Assembly: GCA_900541865.1 (NCBI GenBank) | Contig: UQLO01000010.1 | Location: 1 to 64,000 of the forward strand | Direction of reading: 5' to 3' | Source: an uncultured Porphyromonadaceae bacterium | Lineage (GTDB): Bacteria > Bacteroidota > Bacteroidia > Bacteroidales > Muribaculaceae | Length of the DNA stretch: 64,000 nucleotides | Part shown: positions 60,990 through 64,000 of the stretch, piece after piece | How the letters are laid out: each line of letters begins with the position of its first letter | Position numbering within the stretch: position 1 is the stretch's first letter | Notes under the pieces: model-generated | Seen by the model: the letters and a program-made list of their open reading frames with translations, nothing else | Told to the model about the DNA's origin: nothing | The model's database searches: none | Position numbers and translations under genes: made by a program

Positions 60990-61424
60990 TCAGTCGACCA
61001 CTTTCATGCCGTAGACGTCCATCAGTGGCGTTTCGGCAATGGATACGACTTCATAGTCGGCCAGGGTGCCTTCCATGCCCTTGATGAAGTTATCGAGGGC
61101 ATCCTTGAAGTTGGAGGCCTGCACCAGAATTTGGGAGATGGAGCGCTTTTCGGTTGCGGTCTTCTCGTCGATGGTTATGAAAGCCACCTTGACGAGATAC
61201 CAGCGGTCGGCGCCCTCGTTGAAGAAAATCTCGGATATGCGGGTGCGCTTTACGGCATCGACGGAGAACTCGCCCGATATGAAGGGTCGCTGCTCCTCGG
61301 TGATGCGAGCCTCGGCTTCGGTGAAGCTGAGGGCATCGACCAGATAGGGTTCGGAAACTTTCTTGGCGGCTCCGTTTTCCTGGAGCTTGTCGTATTTTAC
61401 TTTACATTCAAACCAATTTGCCAT
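60990..61424 (-). CDS. DUF4494 family protein
   Basis: 144 residues. 'MANWFECKVKYDKLQENG' and 'VSEPYLVDALSFTEAEARI' match DUF4494, a Bacteroidetes-specific family. Near-uniform alpha/beta content, no signal peptide, no catalytic motif recognised. It lies 5 bases before yggS and 21 after the sirtuin. Function unknown. Confidence 0.82.
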   Translation of the reverse strand: MANWFECKVKYDKLQENGAAKKVSEPYLVDALSFTEAEARITEEQRPFISGEFSVDAVKRTRISEIFFNEGADRWYLVKVAFITIDEKTATEKRSISQILVQASNFKDALDNFIKGMEGTLADYEVVSIAETPLMDVYGMKVVD

Positions 61425-61445
61425 TGTCTTTTTTACTTTAAGATT

Positions 61446-62153
61446 TTAAGAATGTGCGCCGCCACGGAGCAGTGCGGCGAGTTCGACCATACCCTCGGAG
61501 GCCTTTTTGGGAATCACGGTGACTCCGGCGGGGACTGCGCTCGGGTGAGGGTCGATGTAGTAGATAGGCACCCCGCGACGAACGTAGTGGAGCAGCGCCG
61601 CTGCGGGATATACCTGCAGGCTGGTGCCGATGATGACGAAAACGTCGGCCTGAGCGGCAAGTTCGGTGGCCGGCTCGAACATGGGGACGGCCTCCTGGAA
61701 GAAAACGATGTGGGGGCGCACATGGTGGCCGTCGATGATGGTGTCGACAGTGGTTTCGTCCTCCGGCCGGAGCTGATAGACAAGCGATTCGTTGTCGAGG
61801 GCGCGCACTTTCAAGAGTTCGCCGTGAAGGTGAAGCACCTTGGAGGAACCGGCGCGCTCGTGGAGGTCGTCGACGTTCTGGGTGATGACGTATACGTCGA
61901 AAATGTCCTCCAGCTCGCGCAAGGCGCGATGTGCGGCGTTGGGCTCCACGGAGGCGAGCTGGCGGCGCCGTTCGTTGTAGAACTTGTGGATCAGAGCCGG
62001 GTTTCGACGAAAGCCGTCGGCACTTGCCACGTCCATGACGGGATATTGCTCCCAGAGGCCTCCGGCGTCGCGAAAGGTTGTGATGCCGCTTTCGGCGCTT
62101 ATACCGGCGCCGGTGGAGACAACCAGTCGGGGTTTGCGGATTTCAGCGGTCAT
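61446..62153 (-). CDS. Sir2-type NAD-dependent protein deacylase
   Basis: 235 residues. 'GAGISAESGI' (15-24) is the NAD site, 'TQNVDDLHERAG' (91-102) and catalytic His110 in 'HLHGEL' follow, and 'IIGTSLQVYPAA' closes the fold. 'YNERRRQ' (59-65) gives the YxxR motif of class III sirtuins, which favours succinyl/malonyl over acetyl lysine. The usual zinc cysteines are absent; the whole protein has no cysteine. It overlaps the ftsZ stop by 11 bases. Confidence 0.88.
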   Translation of the reverse strand: MTAEIRKPRLVVSTGAGISAESGITTFRDAGGLWEQYPVMDVASADGFRRNPALIHKFYNERRRQLASVEPNAAHRALRELEDIFDVYVITQNVDDLHERAGSSKVLHLHGELLKVRALDNESLVYQLRPEDETTVDTIIDGHHVRPHIVFFQEAVPMFEPATELAAQADVFVIIGTSLQVYPAAALLHYVRRGVPIYYIDPHPSAVPAGVTVIPKKASEGMVELAALLRGGAHS

Positions 62154-63471
62154 CGAGGGTGAAGTTTATTTCGTTGCTGTTCTGCTTTTTGCGAGGTTCG
62201 GGCGCCTCGATGGGAGTAGCCTTTGCGACAGCGACCTTGCGCTTGTCGCGGCGGAAGGCGGGGCTGTTTTCGAGCTGCTCGATGGCCTCGTCGTTGTCGA
62301 GCTGGTCGGGGGTGAGGATGTAGTAGTTCTGTGTTTCCTGCTTGCGTCGGTAGTCGGCAACCTTGTCCTGGCCGTATGCCTGAGCGATGCCCCGATCGAT
62401 AGGTTCGGGTTCGTCCTGCTCGTCGTGGACGCCTTCGATGATACGGTCGCCGGTGCCATGTTCGATAGTAACGTCGAAGCCGGAAGCCAGCACGGTGAAC
62501 TTGATTTGGTTTCCGAGTGACTCGTCGTAGCCCCAGCCGAAAATCACCTTTACGCGGGCGCTCATATCGTTGACGAAGTTGTTTGCCTCGCTTATTTCGC
62601 TCATCTTCAGCGGCGGATCGATCTGACGGCTATAGTAGAAGGCGAAGAGGAGGTGGCGCGAGGATTCAATGTCGGTGTCGCACAGCAGGGGCGAGTGGAG
62701 AGCGTTCTGGATGGCCTTGCTCATACGGTTTTCGCCTTCGCCGTAGCCCACGGAGATGAAGGCTGTGCGGCCGTTGCGCAGGGTAGTGGTGACGTCGCGC
62801 ATGTCGATGTTGATCACCGAGTGGTTGGTGACCATTTCGGTTATGCTGCGCGATGCCGTGGCCAGGATGTCGTCGGCCTTGGAGAAGGCGGCGCTCCACT
62901 CCATATCGGGGTATATGTCGCTGAGACGGTCGTTGTTGATCACCATCAGAGCGTCGACGTTTTTCTTCAGGCGTGCCGCGCCGTCGAGGGCGCCGCGCAT
63001 CTTGTCCATGCCCTCGAAGAAGAAGGGAATGGTGACGATGCCCACCGTGAGCACGCCGCGCTCCTTGATTACGCGTGCCACCACGGGGCTTGCACCCGTT
63101 CCGGTGCCGCCGCCCATACCGGCGGTTATGAACACCATGTCGACGCTACGGTCGACCAGGCGTTCGATTTCGGGCACACTCTCTTCGGCGGCGGCAGCGC
63201 CAACCTCGGGGTCGCCGCCGGCGCCCAGACCCTTGCAGAGCTTGGGACCGAGGAGCAGCTTGGTGGGAGCGTTGCAGTGGTTTAGGGCCTGCCGGTCGGT
63301 GTTCATGGCCACAAATTCGACACCCTTGATGTTCTGGGTGCACATATAGTTGATGGCGTTGCCGCCGCCGCCACCGGCCCCGATAGCTATTATGATGGGG
63401 TCGGAAGCCGACTGGGGCATTGCCGGGTTGTCAAGTTTCTGGAGGAGTTCGGAGTCTTCTGCTTCTGCCAT
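62143..63471 (-). CDS. ftsZ: Cell division protein FtsZ
   Basis: 442 residues. Tubulin-like GTPase that forms the division ring. GTP-binding signature 'GMGGGTGTGA' (118-127), T7 loop 'INIDMRDVTTTLRNG', and 'IGAGGGGGNAINYM' (30-43) are intact. The C-terminal domain ends near 345; a disordered linker (about 350-400) leads to 'SPAFRRDKRKVAVAKA' and the end 'NEINFTLDDR', which would bind FtsA. It is 41 bases downstream of the ftsA end. Confidence 0.97.
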   Translation of the reverse strand: MAEAEDSELLQKLDNPAMPQSASDPIIIAIGAGGGGGNAINYMCTQNIKGVEFVAMNTDRQALNHCNAPTKLLLGPKLCKGLGAGGDPEVGAAAAEESVPEIERLVDRSVDMVFITAGMGGGTGTGASPVVARVIKERGVLTVGIVTIPFFFEGMDKMRGALDGAARLKKNVDALMVINNDRLSDIYPDMEWSAAFSKADDILATASRSITEMVTNHSVINIDMRDVTTTLRNGRTAFISVGYGEGENRMSKAIQNALHSPLLCDTDIESSRHLLFAFYYSRQIDPPLKMSEISEANNFVNDMSARVKVIFGWGYDESLGNQIKFTVLASGFDVTIEHGTGDRIIEGVHDEQDEPEPIDRGIAQAYGQDKVADYRRKQETQNYYILTPDQLDNDEAIEQLENSPAFRRDKRKVAVAKATPIEAPEPRKKQNSNEINFTLDDR

Positions 63472-63512
63472 AGTAATTGGAGTGGGGAGAGAGAGTATGG
63501 TGAATAGTAACC

Positions 63513-64000
63513 TCAGTTTCTGTCGTTGTCGTCCTGTTCGGGGTCTGCGAAGATTCGCGCGAAGCGGTCGCGGAAGCTTTCGATGATGCTCTTTCCGGAG
63601 CGTTGCTCGCGTGCGGGCTGCTCGTCGGCTTCTTCTTCGGGTTCTTCGTCGTCCTCGCCGTCGTCGCCGCCCCAGTAAGCGGTGCGGTTATTTCGGGGCG
63701 TGTCGTCGTCGGCATCATCATCGTCTTCGAGGAGGTCGTCGTCGTCCTCGTCGCGATATGACGAGGTTTTTCGGGCCGGAGGTGCCGGCGGCGTGGCGGC
63801 GCGGCGCGGACGCTCATCGGCGGGCTCGTCGTCGACTATTTCGCGCACTTCGGCCGGCTCGGGGTCGGCTTCCGTCTCCAGCGGCGAGAGGCCCTCAGTA
63901 TCATTGTCGGCGGCCATGAGCATGGCCACGATGTCGATGTTTGCCGTTGTGGCCTGCGCGGGGTCGGCAAAGCGCACGCAGGCGGGCAGTGCGGCGGTGC
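63513..64000 (-). CDS. ftsA: Cell division protein FtsA, C-terminal part (cut by window end)
   Basis: At least 162 residues up to the stop at 63513; the N-terminal actin-like domain lies past 64000. 'ALPACVRFADPAQATTANID' region marks the end of the actin-like fold. The last 120 residues are a very acidic, probably disordered tail (Asp/Glu runs near 'EDDDDLLEDDDDADDDT') before an amphipathic helix 'SIIESFRDRFARIF'. In other FtsA proteins such a C-terminal helix attaches to the membrane. Assignment depends on the ftsZ neighbour and the tail. Confidence 0.8.
   Translation of the reverse strand, partial: TAALPACVRFADPAQATTANIDIVAMLMAADNDTEGLSPLETEADPEPAEVREIVDDEPADERPRRAATPPAPPARKTSSYRDEDDDDLLEDDDDADDDTPRNNRTAYWGGDDGEDDEEPEEEADEQPAREQRSGKSIIESFRDRFARIFADPEQDDNDRN

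Noticed and set aside
61446..62153. Sir2 gene considered as an anti-phage defence component
   Set aside because: It is a short stand-alone class III deacylase in the division operon, without the partner domains of defence Sir2 proteins.

Overview
The window reads as chromosomal DNA of a Bacteroidales bacterium. The best guess is the Muribaculaceae (S24-7) or a close relative. This is inferred from: GC-rich codon use; starts without Shine-Dalgarno sequences; many Bacteroidetes-type promoters (TTTG, about 20 bases, then TAnnTTTG); gldE-gldD beside a phosphopantetheinyl transferase; a GC-rich ftsA-ftsZ end; and several secreted proteins ending in an 'NLQGVRVANP...GLYIVRxGxKxxKxxxR' tail or a type IX-like sorting domain. 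No rRNA, transposase, integrase or CRISPR array was found. One tRNA is present, tRNA-Leu(CAA).

Layout. 1-2633: 5'-truncated repeat-bearing surface protein and its terminator. 2683-6748: glycan operon with two GT2 enzymes, a GT4/GT1-like enzyme and a class C beta-lactamase-fold lipoprotein. 6851-9709: DUF3943 protein, Crp/Fnr regulator and two tandem DUF805 membrane proteins. 9740-16602: a 1362-residue AlbA_2/Schlafen-type protein, GT2, DUF4286, ruvC, an amidase and a DUF6808-like protein. 26056 down to 16592 (minus): a tight run of polyprenyl synthase, Ig-like lipoprotein, GDPD, 4Fe-4S membrane protein, thyA, folA and an AddA-like helicase-nuclease. 29236 down to 26109 (minus): RsmI-like methylase, YycJ-like hydrolase, upp and tcdA. 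35190 down to 29423 (minus): secreted nuclease-fold protein, tail-bearing surface protein and an outer-membrane beta-barrel protein.

40908 down to 35376 (minus): a complete MacAB-TolC-type exporter (ATPase, two permeases, HlyD adaptor, TolC). 41043-43779: flippase and GT4. 46158 down to 43749 (minus): gldE, gldD and a PPTase. 46294-46378: tRNA-Leu. 48851 down to 46493 (minus): pheS, nth and a TRIC-like channel. 49246-53791: four secreted proteins on two strands around a bidirectional terminator. 54093-60298: coaX, outer-membrane protein, lptC, CNNM/CBS protein, FNT channel, HAD phosphatase and ribF. 64000 down to 60304 (minus): ftsA (partial), ftsZ, sirtuin, DUF4494 and yggS.

Most of the window is ordinary housekeeping and cell-envelope biology. 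The parts that repay attention are: the multi-domain AlbA_2 protein; a family of three dispersed palindromic elements that each sit just past the last gene of a minus-strand operon; a nearly identical 26-base terminator hairpin after two tail-bearing surface-protein genes; the shared tails and N-terminal modules of the secreted proteins; a G9 tract upstream of a surface-protein promoter; and the amidase/DUF6808 pair, which looks like a phage lysis relic.
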